Assembly (NCBI GenBank): GCA_964463965.1 | Contig: CAYXED010000001.1 | Span: 310,001-374,000, forward strand | Direction of reading: 5' to 3' | Source of the DNA: UBA2166 sp964463965 | GTDB taxonomy: Bacteria; Nitrospirota; Nitrospiria; Nitrospirales; UBA2166 | DNA: 64,000 bases | In this document: in pieces, positions 17,475-26,130 of the stretch | Layout of the letters: each line of letters opens with the position of its first letter | How positions within the stretch are numbered: the stretch's first letter is position 1 | Notes under the pieces: model-generated | Seen by the model: only the letters and a program-made list of their open reading frames with translations | Told to the model about the DNA's origin: nothing | Databases searched by the model: none | Made by a program: the position numbers and the translations under genes

Positions 17475-18788
17475 CTACCCACTTCGTCCTCTCAAGCGAC
17501 CTTTTGCCAAAAAACCCTCATAATTTCGCATTAGCATATGAGATTCAATTTGCTGGGCAGTATCAAGTCCTACACCAACTACAATAAGCAAAGAAGTCCC
17601 TCCAAAATAGAATGGTAAACCAATCTTATAAATGAGAATCTCAGGAATTACACAAACTACTGCTAAATATATAGAACCCGCAAAGGTAATCCGTGTTAAA
17701 ACTTTATAAATATAGTCGGAAGTACGTTGTCCAGGACGAATACCAGGAATAAAACCTCCGTACTTTCTCATATTGTCTGACATATCTACCGGATTTAACA
17801 CGACTGCCGTATAGAAAAAACAGAAGAAGATGATCATACTGACATATACGAGTGTGTAAAAAAGTGATCCAGGAGCAAGAGACTGCCCTGCAGCTTGAAT
17901 CCATGGGACTTGAATAAACCCAGCAATAGTAGCAGGAAAGGCGATAATGGATGATGCAAAAATCGGAGGAATAACACCCGCTGTATTAATTTTAAGAGGA
18001 ATATGCGTACTCTGACCTCCCAACATTCGCTTTCCAACCATTCTCTTAGCATACTGAACAAGAACTTTTCGTCGACTACTTTCTAGGTAGACAATTGCAG
18101 CCACCACACAAAGCATAACCACGGCAAGAACAACAAGAAGAACTGGCCCAAGCTGCCCACTGCTGTACAGACCATAGGTATTGAATATTGCACTAGGCAT
18201 TCCCGCAATAATTCCCGCAAAAATAATTAGAGAGATACCATTGCCAACCCCACGTTCAGTAATTTGCTCACCGAGCCACATAAGAAACGTAGTCCCAGCT
18301 GTTAGCGTAATAATTGCGGTTAATCGAAATCCCCAACCAGGTTCCTGTACAAACACTCCTTCGTTCATACCTTCCAGACCAATTGAAATACCAAATGACT
18401 GAACGAGTGCAATCCCTACAGTGCCAAAACGCGTATATTGAATGATTTTCTTCCGTCCACGTTCTCCTTCTTTGGACAGCTTTGACAAATGAGGAATAAC
18501 GACTGTCAAAAGTTGAATGATGATAGAGGCACTAATATAGGGCATAATTCCGAGAGCAAAAATCGTCAGCCTCGACAAAGCCCCACCAGAAAAAATGTCC
18601 AGAAACCCAAGGAGTGCCCCTCCTTGATCATGCAAAAAACGGCTCAATTCCGCATTGTTAATCCCAGGCGTAGGCACATGAGCACCTACGCGATAAACCG
18701 CAAGCATTGCAACGGTAAACAGGAGCCGCTGCCGGAGCTCCGGAATTTGGAAAATGTTCCTGACGCTTGTGATAATCCGTTCAAACAC
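17475..18788 (-). CDS. secY: Protein translocase subunit SecY
   Basis: Channel-forming subunit of the Sec translocon. It is 437 aa with about ten membrane helices. 'FQIPELRQRLLFTVAMLAVYRVGAHVPTPG' is the standard N-terminus, the plug and helix 2 region reads 'GGALSRLTIFALGIMPYISASIIIQLL', and the cytosolic loop 'GFIPGIRPGQRTSDYI' is the conserved SecA/ribosome-facing segment. It overlaps rplO by 8 bp, as is usual at the spc-operon end. Confidence 0.98.
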   Translation of the reverse strand: MFERIITSVRNIFQIPELRQRLLFTVAMLAVYRVGAHVPTPGINNAELSRFLHDQGGALLGFLDIFSGGALSRLTIFALGIMPYISASIIIQLLTVVIPHLSKLSKEGERGRKKIIQYTRFGTVGIALVQSFGISIGLEGMNEGVFVQEPGWGFRLTAIITLTAGTTFLMWLGEQITERGVGNGISLIIFAGIIAGMPSAIFNTYGLYSSGQLGPVLLVVLAVVMLCVVAAIVYLESSRRKVLVQYAKRMVGKRMLGGQSTHIPLKINTAGVIPPIFASSIIAFPATIAGFIQVPWIQAAGQSLAPGSLFYTLVYVSMIIFFCFFYTAVVLNPVDMSDNMRKYGGFIPGIRPGQRTSDYIYKVLTRITFAGSIYLAVVCVIPEILIYKIGLPFYFGGTSLLIVVGVGLDTAQQIESHMLMRNYEGFLAKGRLRGRSG

Positions 18789-19233
18789 GCTTTGGGATCA
18801 CCTCAACACGCCCACCAGAAGCCTCAATCTTCTCTGCAGCAACCCGGCTAAAACGATGCGCCTTTACAACCATCGCCGTTTCCACCGTACCGTTACCCAA
18901 TATCTTTACAAGGCTTGACGCTTTTCGAATTAACTTCGCTTCAGCAAGAACTTCAGGAGTGATCTCGGCATATTCCTTGACACGAGACAACGCATCAAGA
19001 TTCACTACGTCGTACTCTTTTTTGAAGATATTAGTGAAACCTCGTTTTGGAATTCGACGAATCAGCGGCATCTGCCCACCTTCAAAACCAGGCCGTTTCG
19101 TACCACCGGAGCGAGCCTTCTGCCCCTTGTGTCCCTTTGCTGACGTTTTTCCTCGTCCAGACCCTGGTCCACGCCCTATCCGTCGAGACTTCTGAGTTGC
19201 ACCCTTAGCAGGTCGAAGAAGATGTAACTCCAT
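18781..19233 (-). CDS. rplO: 50S ribosomal protein L15
   Basis: Large-subunit assembly protein. The ATG at 19233 is chosen because 'GAGGG' lies seven bases upstream and because it gives the normal opening 'MELHLLRPAKGATQKSRRIG'. An ATG at 19263, overlapping the rpmD stop, would add ten residues with a poor binding site. 'GRGPGSGRGKTSAKGHKGQK' and 'GGQMPLIRRIPKRGFTN' are diagnostic. 150 aa. Confidence 0.96.
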   Translation of the reverse strand: MELHLLRPAKGATQKSRRIGRGPGSGRGKTSAKGHKGQKARSGGTKRPGFEGGQMPLIRRIPKRGFTNIFKKEYDVVNLDALSRVKEYAEITPEVLAEAKLIRKASSLVKILGNGTVETAMVVKAHRFSRVAAEKIEASGGRVEVIPKRV

Positions 19234-19259
19234 TCGCAGTCCCTCTGTCTCAAGTTCCG

Positions 19260-19460
19260 TCATACGCTCTGAACCTCAACGAGATGCATAACCTTCCGAA
19301 TAAGGCCTCTTACCTGTGGGGTATCAGGTCGTACAACAGTTTGCTGTAACCTACGAAATCCTAAACCACGCAATACAAGACGCTGAGCTGGCGGTCGCCC
19401 AATAGCACTTCGCTTTAGTGTAATAGCTAAGAGTGATGACGAAGGCTTTTTAGGAGACAT
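19260..19460 (-). CDS. rpmD: 50S ribosomal protein L30
   Basis: Small large-subunit protein, 66 aa, with 'LAITLKRSAIGRPPAQRLVL' and 'LGFRRLQQTVVRPDTPQVRG', characteristic of bacterial L30. It overlaps the 3' end of rpsE by 11 bp, between rpsE and rplO as in most spc operons. Confidence 0.95.
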   Translation of the reverse strand: MSPKKPSSSLLAITLKRSAIGRPPAQRLVLRGLGFRRLQQTVVRPDTPQVRGLIRKVMHLVEVQSV

Positions 19461-19986
19461 GACTCGCCCCTACCTCATCCTGTGGTTTATCCTTCGATCC
19501 GACTGGAGTAGTCCCCTTTCTCTCGTGGATAACTTCTGCGGGATTCCTAAGTTCACTCAACCCATTAAGCGTTGCACGGAGAGCATTAAACGGATTCCCT
19601 CGACCAAGAATCTTGGTAGTAATATTGTGAATACCCGCTAGCTCCATTACCGATCTGACCGCCCCTCCGGCTATAATACCCGTCCCAGGAGGTGCTGGAC
19701 GAAGGATCACATGCTCAGCACCAAACCACCCATCAACCATATGGGGAATAGTTCCATCCTTAATAAAAACATGACAAAGATTTTTTTTCGCTTGCTGAAC
19801 TCCTTTGGTAATTGCCCCGGTGACTTCTTTACCTTTGCCCTTACCCATACCTACCCATCCTTGACCATCGCCAACAACGACAAGGGCGGTAAATTGGAAT
19901 CGCTTTCCTCCCTTCACCACCTTGGATACTCTGTTAATAAAAACAACAGTATCTTTCAGATCAAGATTTTCAGGATTAACTTTCAC
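19450..19986 (-). CDS. rpsE: 30S ribosomal protein S5
   Basis: Small-subunit protein at the mRNA entry site that contributes to decoding fidelity; 178 aa. The N-terminal dsRBD-like part has 'RVSKVVKGGKRFQFTALVVV', 'GDGQGWVGMGKGKGKEV' and 'APPGTGIIAGGAVRSVMELAG'; the C-terminal lobe has 'NPFNALRATLNGL'. The C-terminal tail after about residue 160 is hydrophilic and slightly longer than usual. Confidence 0.97.
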   Translation of the reverse strand: MKVNPENLDLKDTVVFINRVSKVVKGGKRFQFTALVVVGDGQGWVGMGKGKGKEVTGAITKGVQQAKKNLCHVFIKDGTIPHMVDGWFGAEHVILRPAPPGTGIIAGGAVRSVMELAGIHNITTKILGRGNPFNALRATLNGLSELRNPAEVIHERKGTTPVGSKDKPQDEVGASHVS

Positions 19987-20001
19987 AAATATTTCCTAGC
20001 C

Positions 20002-20373
20002 CTAAAAGGCTAGACCCCCTTCTCGGCTTCCCTCAGCAAGCCCCTTGACCCTGCCATGGAAAGGATAACCACCACGATCAAATACTGCGGCACGAATATT
20101 CAGCGCTGCAGCCTTCTCAGCCAACAACTTCCCAGTACTCTTTGCAATGGAAATCTTGGTAGACTCATCAGCCTTTGCTGATACACCAGAATCAACATCA
20201 CGACTTGAAGCGGCAACAAGCGTCCGTCCAGTCGTATCATCAATCAACTGCGCATAGATATGCTTGTTACTCCGAAAAACACTCAGCCTCAGACGCTCTG
20301 GAGTACCAACCACCTTCTGACGAACACGGCGATGCCGCCTAGCACGCCGTTCAACCTTTTTTGAGAGTGCCAC
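20002..20373 (-). CDS. rplR: 50S ribosomal protein L18
   Basis: 5S rRNA-binding protein, 123 aa. 'RLSVFRSNKHIYAQLIDD' and the C-terminal 'FDRGGYPFHGRVKGLAEGSREGGL' are typical of the family. It lies 15 bp before rpsE and 25 bp after rplF. Confidence 0.97.
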   Translation of the reverse strand: MALSKKVERRARRHRRVRQKVVGTPERLRLSVFRSNKHIYAQLIDDTTGRTLVAASSRDVDSGVSAKADESTKISIAKSTGKLLAEKAAALNIRAAVFDRGGYPFHGRVKGLAEGSREGGLAF

Positions 20374-20398
20374 AAAATCTCCTAATCAAATTTCAGTG

Positions 20399-20947
20399 CT
20401 ACTTCCCGGCTGCTTTCCCTGACTTCCCTGCCTTGGTTTTAACAATCTCCCCTGCATACCTAATGCCTTTTGCCTTGTAGGCATCCGGAGGACGCAACGC
20501 ACGAATGTCTGCAGCAGTTTGCCCAACAAGATATTTGCTAATTCCACGCAACGTAACCGACGTTGGCTTTTCCACCACCGCCTCAATGCCTTGCGGAATA
20601 TCGAAAACTACAGGATGGCTATATCCAAGACTGAACGAAAGCGCCTTTCCTTCCAATTGAACCCTAAATCCAACACCATGAATTTCAAGTGTTTTTTCAT
20701 AACCTTGGGTCACACCAACAATCATGTTACTAATCTGAACCCGCATCGTCCCATGCAAAGCTTTAGCCTCTCGGCCTCCAGATACAGGATTCACCAGAGC
20801 CTTGCCATCTTCAACCTTCACAGCAATATGACTAGGTACGTTCAGAGAGAGATTTCCCTTAGGGCCTTTGACAGAAACAACAGCTCCATCAACATTTAAC
20901 TGCACCCCATCGGGTATAGAAACCGGAACCTTCCCAACTCTTGACAT
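20399..20947 (-). CDS. rplF: 50S ribosomal protein L6
   Basis: Large-subunit protein near the sarcin-ricin loop, 182 aa. It contains two repeated alpha/beta domains. It starts 'MSRVGKVPVSIPDGVQ', has 'VKGPKGNLSLNVP' early, and closes with 'LRPPDAYKAKGIRYAGEIVK', the diagnostic L6 signature. Standard spc position between rpsH and rplR. Confidence 0.98.
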   Translation of the reverse strand: MSRVGKVPVSIPDGVQLNVDGAVVSVKGPKGNLSLNVPSHIAVKVEDGKALVNPVSGGREAKALHGTMRVQISNMIVGVTQGYEKTLEIHGVGFRVQLEGKALSFSLGYSHPVVFDIPQGIEAVVEKPTSVTLRGISKYLVGQTAADIRALRPPDAYKAKGIRYAGEIVKTKAGKSGKAAGK

Positions 20948-20988
20948 AAGTCAGGCAACCCCATCAATACAAAAGTGGGATTGCACAA

Positions 20989-21387
20989 CTACCATACTGT
21001 ACACATAACCTCTCCGCCCACATGCTCACGCCTGGACCGCTGACCGGTCATAACTCCTTTCGGCGTTGAGAGTATCGCAATGCCAATACCTCCCATTACT
21101 ACCGGAATATCACGGTAACCAACATACACACGTTTACCAGGTTTGCTAATCCGCTTGAGACCCTTGATTACGGATTCTCCCTCCCTGATATACCGTAATT
21201 GAACACGGAAGGTAGGATGTGGAGTATCACTGAGAGGCTCAACCCCAACAATAAATCCCTCCTCCTGAAGAATAGCAGCTATATCCTTCTTCAAACTCGA
21301 CGCAGGGACATCAACATGTAAATAGCCCCTCCCAAGAGCATTCCTAATTCGAGTTAACATGTCAGCAACAGGGTCAGTCATGCTCAT
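20989..21387 (-). CDS. rpsH: 30S ribosomal protein S8
   Basis: Central-domain 16S rRNA binder and, in enterobacteria, translational repressor of the spc operon; 132 aa. 'DPVADMLTRIRNALGRGY' opens it and 'GVMTGQRSRREHVGGEVMCTVW' closes it. It lies between rpsN and rplF. Confidence 0.97.
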   Translation of the reverse strand: MSMTDPVADMLTRIRNALGRGYLHVDVPASSLKKDIAAILQEEGFIVGVEPLSDTPHPTFRVQLRYIREGESVIKGLKRISKPGKRVYVGYRDIPVVMGGIGIAILSTPKGVMTGQRSRREHVGGEVMCTVW

Positions 21388-21408
21388 ACAAAAATACTCC
21401 CCAACACG

Positions 21409-21594
21409 CTACCAACTAGATTTTATAACGCCTGGAATGTGCCCATTGAGACTCAATGTACGAAAACAAATTCGGCACATCTGAAACCGTCGAAGAAACC
21501 CTCGAGGTCTCCCACATAACGGACATCGATTATATTTCCTGACCGCAAATGCAGGCTCACGCTGAGCTTTCAAACATAAAGACTTTTTAGCCAT
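21409..21594 (-). CDS. rpsN: 30S ribosomal protein S14, short zinc-binding type
   Basis: 61-aa small-subunit head protein of the zinc-containing type: 'CPLCGRPRGF' and 'CRICFR' form the CxxC pairs. Bacteria with the long zinc-free S14 have about 100 residues, so this is the ancestral C+ form. The operon carries no second S14 copy. Confidence 0.97.
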   Translation of the reverse strand: MAKKSLCLKAQREPAFAVRKYNRCPLCGRPRGFLRRFQMCRICFRTLSLNGHIPGVIKSSW

Positions 21595-21626
21595 CTCTCT
21601 ACCTTATATTGCTATGATTTCCATCA

Positions 21627-22193
21627 CTACGTTCGAAAAGGCATTCCAAGCAATCTCAATAAAGCTCTTCCCTCATCATTATTTTTTGCTGTCGTAACAA
21701 TAACAATATCCATCCCATGAATAGACGCGACAGAATCATAGGAAATTTCCGGAAAGATTAACTGTTCCTTAATCCCTAACGTAAAATTACCTCGCCCATC
21801 AAATGCATTAGGAGAAATCCCCCTAAAATCAGTAATCCTAGGCAGGGCAATACTAATTAAGCGGTCAAGGAACTCAAACATTCTTGACCCGCGGAGAGTC
21901 ACCTTACATCCAACCGGCTGACCCCGGCGCAATTTAAACTCTGAAATCGAGTTTTTAGCTCTAGTCATCATTGCCTTCTGGCCAGTAATAAGGCCAAGCT
22001 CGCTTACTGCACTCTCAAGTACCTTAATATTCTGAGTCGCCTCACCCATTCCAACATTCAATACAATTCTATCAAGGCGTGGAACTTCCATAGGATTTCG
22101 ATACGAAAACTCCTTCATCATTGCTGGAAGAACAGTCTTTTTATAATTCTCTCGAAGTCGTGGAAGAGGCGCAGCAACGCTAGACTTTTTCAA
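21627..22193 (-). CDS. rplE: 50S ribosomal protein L5
   Basis: 5S rRNA-binding protein, 188 aa. It includes 'LDRIVLNVGMGEA', 'SELGLITGQKAMMTRAKNSI', 'RGSRMFEFLDRLISIALPRI' and 'GIKEQLIFPEISYD'. Its start overlaps the end of rplX by 14 bp. The first about ten residues before 'RLRENYKKTVLPAM' are slightly longer than usual. Confidence 0.98.
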   Translation of the reverse strand: MKKSSVAAPLPRLRENYKKTVLPAMMKEFSYRNPMEVPRLDRIVLNVGMGEATQNIKVLESAVSELGLITGQKAMMTRAKNSISEFKLRRGQPVGCKVTLRGSRMFEFLDRLISIALPRITDFRGISPNAFDGRGNFTLGIKEQLIFPEISYDSVASIHGMDIVIVTTAKNNDEGRALLRLLGMPFRT

Positions 22194-22524
22194 TGATCAC
22201 TCCACAAGTACGACATACACGAATACGCTGCCCATCTTCATCTTCTTGCACACCAGTACGCACAGGCTTTTGACATGTCGGATTAGGACAAAGCAACATA
22301 ACATTTGAGAAATGTATTGGACTTTCCTTCTCTAAAATCCCACCCTGCCTATTTTGCTGGCTAGGCTTAGTATGTCGTTTCATAATATTTAGCTTCTCAA
22401 CAAGCACTGCAGGGGTTTTTTCATTGATAGAAAGAACCTTTCCGGACTTTCCTTTGTCTTTTCCGGCAATCACAACTACCATATCACCCTTACGAATCTT
22501 CAGCTTTGATTTAACTTGAGCCAT
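22180..22524 (-). CDS. rplX: 50S ribosomal protein L24 with C-terminal zinc ribbon
   Basis: Assembly-initiating large-subunit protein, 114 aa. The KOW domain is at the N-terminus ('KIRKGDMVVVIAGKDKGKSG'). The C-terminal part has four Cys arranged 'CPNPTC' and 'CRTC' flanking 'GQRIRV', so it is a zinc-binding C+ form with one unusually wide first pair (C-x4-C). It lies between rplN and rplE. Confidence 0.97.
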   Translation of the reverse strand: MAQVKSKLKIRKGDMVVVIAGKDKGKSGKVLSINEKTPAVLVEKLNIMKRHTKPSQQNRQGGILEKESPIHFSNVMLLCPNPTCQKPVRTGVQEDEDGQRIRVCRTCGVIIEKV

Positions 22525-22544
22525 CAGAGCAAAAATCCTTAGAC

Positions 22545-22913
22545 TTACAAAACTTCAGGCGCCAATGAAATAATTTTGGTAAACTGTTTTTTACGCAATT
22601 CACGTGCAACTGGTCCAAAGATTCTGGTACCAACAGGCTCACCCTGCGCATTCACCAGTACCACAGCATTACGATCAAACTTTATCGAAGAGCCATCTGG
22701 TCGATGAAATCCTCGTTTAGTTCTTACAATAACAGCCTTACTGATATCACCCTTTTTAACTGCAGCTTTTGGAGTTGCCTCCTTCACCGCAATCATAACA
22801 ATATCCCCTACACTGCCGTAACGCCGCTTAGAACCTCCAAATATGTGAAAACACATTACTTTCTTTGCACCAGAGTTATCTGCAACATCAAGCATGGTAA
22901 ATTTCTGAATCAT
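22545..22913 (-). CDS. rplN: 50S ribosomal protein L14
   Basis: Subunit-interface protein of exactly the usual 122 aa. It opens 'MIQKFTMLDVADNSGAKKVM' and has 'AVIVRTKRGFHRPDGSSIKF' and 'NAQGEPVGTRIFGPVARELR'. Placed between rpsQ and rplX. Confidence 0.98.
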   Translation of the reverse strand: MIQKFTMLDVADNSGAKKVMCFHIFGGSKRRYGSVGDIVMIAVKEATPKAAVKKGDISKAVIVRTKRGFHRPDGSSIKFDRNAVVLVNAQGEPVGTRIFGPVARELRKKQFTKIISLAPEVL

Positions 22914-22922
22914 AATTACTCG

Positions 22923-23219
22923 CTAATCCTCCCCACCATTTGAAGAAGCGGCGCGAATAATCTTCACAACAAGCCAATGCTTCGTCTTGCTCAAAGGACG
23001 CGTTCCCACAACAGCAACTTGATCACCAACCTTGCAAACATTACGCTCATCATGAGCCTTTACCTTGGTAACTCGATTTACTACCTTCCCATACCTGCGA
23101 TGACGAACCCGACGCCTCACAGCAACAGTAACGGTCTTATCCATACTCACACCAACCACTGAGCCTACCAACGTAGCCTTCTCTTTACGTATTGGCTCAG
23201 ACACTTCCGACACCATCAC
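22923..23219 (-). CDS. rpsQ: 30S ribosomal protein S17
   Basis: OB-fold 16S rRNA binder, 98 aa. The core is 'LVGSVVGVSMDKTVTVAVRR', 'KAHDERNVCKVGDQV' and 'TRPLSKTKHWLVVKII'. About ten extra residues precede the usual start. The gene overlaps the rpmC stop by 4 bp, which favours this start by translational coupling. Confidence 0.96.
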   Translation of the reverse strand: MMVSEVSEPIRKEKATLVGSVVGVSMDKTVTVAVRRRVRHRRYGKVVNRVTKVKAHDERNVCKVGDQVAVVGTRPLSKTKHWLVVKIIRAASSNGGED

Positions 23220-23437
23220 GCTGAATCTACCTTTGGCACAACACCCTCAGATGCTTTTTTCTCAAGATAAATAGTCCGAACACGTGCAATTTCACGCCTC
23301 GCTAAACGAAGCCTCGCAGGATTTTCAAGACGCCCAGTTACATGCTGAAACCTGAGGTTGAACAATTCCTTTTTCAAATCCTTCTCCTTACCTTCAAGCT
23401 CTTCAACTTCTAGATTTCGTAAAGTATGGGCATCCAT
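23216..23437 (-). CDS. rpmC: 50S ribosomal protein L29
   Basis: Exit-tunnel protein and part of the SRP/trigger-factor docking site; 73 aa, alpha-helical. 'LKKELFNLRFQHVTGRLENP' and 'RREIARVRTIYLEK' are the family core. It follows rplP by 4 bp and overlaps rpsQ by 4 bp. Confidence 0.95.
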   Translation of the reverse strand: MDAHTLRNLEVEELEGKEKDLKKELFNLRFQHVTGRLENPARLRLARREIARVRTIYLEKKASEGVVPKVDSA

Positions 23438-23441
23438 AGAG

Positions 23442-23855
23442 CTACAAGCCTTCCCGCATCACAACACGGGTTGCGACTGGAAGCTTATGCGAAGCTAAAC
23501 GCAGTGCTTCCTTAGCAACTGCCTCAGTAACGCCCCCCATTTCATACACAATCCGCCCTGGTTTCACCACAGCAACCCATAACTCCGGACTGCCTTTTCC
23601 TTTTCCCATGCGAGTTTCAGCCGGTTTTTTGGTAAGAGGTTTATCCGGAAACATCCTTATCCACACTTGCCCACCACGCCGCACATAACGGGTCATCGCA
23701 ATACGAGCCGCCTCAATCTGTCGCGCAGTAATTCTGCCAGGCTCTAGCACCTTTAAGCCGAACTCTCCAAAGGCAAGGCTACTCCCCCGATAGGCCTTAC
23801 CTCTCATACGGCCTTTTTGTACCTTCCTATGTTTAACTCTCTTTGGAGCAAGCAC
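23442..23855 (-). CDS. rplP: 50S ribosomal protein L16
   Basis: A-site and peptidyl-transferase-centre protein, 137 aa. It starts 'MLAPKRVKHRKVQKGRMRG', with 'RYVRRGGQVWIRMFPDKP' and 'MGKGKGSPELWVAVVKPG', all invariant features. Position between rpsC and rpmC is standard. Confidence 0.98.
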   Translation of the reverse strand: MLAPKRVKHRKVQKGRMRGKAYRGSSLAFGEFGLKVLEPGRITARQIEAARIAMTRYVRRGGQVWIRMFPDKPLTKKPAETRMGKGKGSPELWVAVVKPGRIVYEMGGVTEAVAKEALRLASHKLPVATRVVMREGL

Positions 23856-23860
23856 CTGAG

Positions 23861-24529
23861 CTACCCAATACGGAATTGCGACTCGGTTTCAGGCTGAGAA
23901 ATAACAAGAATTTCCCCCTTATAAATCCAAGTCTTAACTCCAATCCTTCCAGTGGTCGTCTTTGCTTCTGCAAAACCATAGTCTATATCTGCACGAAGAG
24001 TATGAAGGGGAACCCTACCCTCACGATACCACTCAGTCCGAGCAATTTCATGCCCTCCCAAACGTCCTGCGCACTGAACCTTAATACCCTGCGCGCCAAG
24101 CCGCATTGCCGATGCAACACTCCGCTTAATAGCTCGGCGAAATGCAACCCTCTTCTCAAGCTGAACCGCAATATTTTCACTGACAAGCTGCGCCTCAACC
24201 TCTGGTTTTTTTATCTCCTTAATGGAGATATAAACCTGCTGCCCAACACGGGCTTCCAAGCTAGTCTTCAGCTTGTCAACCTCCGTTCCCTTACGTCCAA
24301 TGATAATGCCAGGCCTTGCGCTATGAATAACAACCCTAACTTGATCACCAGAGCGCTCAATTTCCACCTTTGAAACACCCGCATGTGCCAGACGAGACTT
24401 AAGTACATCACGAACTGCAAGATCCTGATGAAGAAACTTGCTATAGTCCTTCTTTGCATACCACCTTGAATTCCACGTCTTGGTATACCCAAGTCGATAC
24501 CCTATCGGATGCGTTTTATGCCCCATCAA
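23861..24529 (-). CDS. rpsC: 30S ribosomal protein S3
   Basis: mRNA-entry protein with a KH domain, 222 aa. 'GHKTHPIGYRLGYTKTWNSR' opens the protein, the KH loop is 'ARPGIIIGRKGTEVDKL', and the C-terminal half has 'GAQGIKVQCAGRLGGHEIAR' and 'YGFAEAKTTTGRIGVKTWIY'. Its start overlaps the rplV stop by 4 bp. Confidence 0.98.
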   Translation of the reverse strand: MMGHKTHPIGYRLGYTKTWNSRWYAKKDYSKFLHQDLAVRDVLKSRLAHAGVSKVEIERSGDQVRVVIHSARPGIIIGRKGTEVDKLKTSLEARVGQQVYISIKEIKKPEVEAQLVSENIAVQLEKRVAFRRAIKRSVASAMRLGAQGIKVQCAGRLGGHEIARTEWYREGRVPLHTLRADIDYGFAEAKTTTGRIGVKTWIYKGEILVISQPETESQFRIG

Positions 24530-24897
24530 GCCCTCTTCTTTCCCTTGGCACCTGAAGTAGCTTCGTCAGGAGAAACCACCACAGTAATATGGCTCGTTCG
24601 TTTCTTAATAGGAGCGCCACGACCCATAGCTCTGGCCTGGAAACGCTTATGCACTGGCCCTCCATCGACAAAAATTCGACTAACCTTTAAAGCGTCAACA
24701 TCCCCAAGATCTTTCTGTTCCGCATTAGCAACTGCCGAACGCAAAACCTTGCTAATAATTTTAGACGAACGCTTCATCGTGAACTTCAATATGTTCATGG
24801 CATCTCCAGCGTTTTTTCCGCGGATAAGATCCACAACAAGCCTCGCCTTTTGAGGCGATAACTTGGCATAACGCAGTAGAGCACGCGCTTCAGCCAT
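24526..24897 (-). CDS. rplV: 50S ribosomal protein L22
   Basis: Exit-tunnel-lining protein, 123 aa. 'AKLSPQKARLVVDLIRGKNA' near the start and 'GRGAPIKKRTSHITVVVS' in the tunnel loop and strand region identify it. The C-terminal tail after 'VVVSPDE' is short and basic. It lies between rpsS and rpsC. Confidence 0.97.
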   Translation of the reverse strand: MAEARALLRYAKLSPQKARLVVDLIRGKNAGDAMNILKFTMKRSSKIISKVLRSAVANAEQKDLGDVDALKVSRIFVDGGPVHKRFQARAMGRGAPIKKRTSHITVVVSPDEATSGAKGKKRA

Positions 24898-24940
24898 GAC
24901 TACACAATCGCTTTGATTTTTTTTGTATTAACAAGATCAT

Positions 24941-25231
24941 CTACTTCCTGAGGCCAGAAGACTTATCCGTCTTTCCAGATCCATGGCCCTTAAAAAAGCG
25001 TGTAGGCGAAAACTCCCCTAGTTTTTGCCCCACCATGTTTTCCGTAACGAAAACGGGAATAAACTTCCTCCCATTATGAACCCCAAATGTAAGTCCAAGC
25101 ATCTCGGGAACGATAGTAGAACGCCTCGACCAAGTCTTGATCACTTTCTTTTGATCAGCTGACATAGCCTGCTCCACCTTCTTCATAAGCTTTGCGTCAA
25201 CAAATGGGCCCTTCTTAATCGAACGTGGCAT
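24941..25231 (-). CDS. rpsS: 30S ribosomal protein S19
   Basis: Small-subunit head protein next to S13, 96 aa. It starts 'MPRSIKKGPFVDAKLMKKVE', with 'IKTWSRRSTIVPEMLGLTFG' and 'KLGEFSPTRFFKGHG', all family hallmarks. Position between rplB and rplV is standard. Confidence 0.98.
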   Translation of the reverse strand: MPRSIKKGPFVDAKLMKKVEQAMSADQKKVIKTWSRRSTIVPEMLGLTFGVHNGRKFIPVFVTENMVGQKLGEFSPTRFFKGHGSGKTDKSSGLRK

Positions 25232-25244
25232 AAGCTATTAAATC

Positions 25245-26078
25245 CTATCGTGTCCCTGAGCGTCGGGTTACAATAAAACGAGTGGTCCGTTTATTTCGTC
25301 TGGTCTTATAGCCCTTACTTAGCTGCCCCCAAGGAGAAACAGGGTGAGGATTTCCTCCACCAGCCTTCCCTTCTCCTCCGCCATGTGGATGATCCACAGG
25401 ATTCATAGCCACACCACGAACATGGGGACGACGACCCAACCAACGAGAACGTCCCGCCTTTCCAATGCTAACCTTCTCATGATCTAAGTTCCCAACACGC
25501 CCGATGGTAGCGACACAGCGCCCCAAAACTCGACGCACTTCCCCAGAAACCAATTTAAGAAGAACGTAGTCAGTTTCCTTTGCAACCAATCGAGCAACTG
25601 CCCCAGCACTCCTGATCATCTGCCCGCCCTTCCCAGGACGCAACTCAACATTATGCACTTCAGCCCCAAGAGGCATACTTGCCAATGGCATAGCATGACC
25701 AATCTTAACTTCGGCCTTCTCTCCAGCCATTATAGTCGCGCCGACCTCAATCCCATGAGGAGCTAAAATGTATCGCTTCTCACCATCCTGGTAATACACC
25801 AGTGCAATCCTAGAGGAACGGTTCGGGTCATATTCAATGGCCGCCACCTTACCGGGAACATCCTGTTTGTCTCGCTTAAAGTCAATAATGCGATATAAAC
25901 GCTTGTGCCCACCACCCTTATGACGACTGGTAATTCTACCTGCAGAGTTACGCCCAAAAGACCGTGCCCTACCAGACACCAACGAACGCTCTGGCCGTTT
26001 TTTTGTAATCTCATCAAATGTCAGACTCGTCTTCGTACGGACACCTGGAGAAGTAGGCTTGTATGACTTTATACCCAT
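25245..26078 (-). CDS. rplB: 50S ribosomal protein L2
   Basis: Central large-subunit protein required for peptidyl transferase assembly, 277 aa. 'RHKGGGHKRLYRIIDFKRDK' in the N-terminal half and 'GVAMNPVDHPHGGGEGKAGG' near the C-terminus, with the conserved His of the catalytic-centre region, are diagnostic. It is preceded by a 52-bp gap after rplW. Confidence 0.98.
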   Translation of the reverse strand: MGIKSYKPTSPGVRTKTSLTFDEITKKRPERSLVSGRARSFGRNSAGRITSRHKGGGHKRLYRIIDFKRDKQDVPGKVAAIEYDPNRSSRIALVYYQDGEKRYILAPHGIEVGATIMAGEKAEVKIGHAMPLASMPLGAEVHNVELRPGKGGQMIRSAGAVARLVAKETDYVLLKLVSGEVRRVLGRCVATIGRVGNLDHEKVSIGKAGRSRWLGRRPHVRGVAMNPVDHPHGGGEGKAGGGNPHPVSPWGQLSKGYKTRRNKRTTRFIVTRRSGTR

Positions 26079-26130
26079 AACCCTCTAATTACAGCCTATC
26101 GGAAGCACAAAACACGTAAGCATAAAACCC

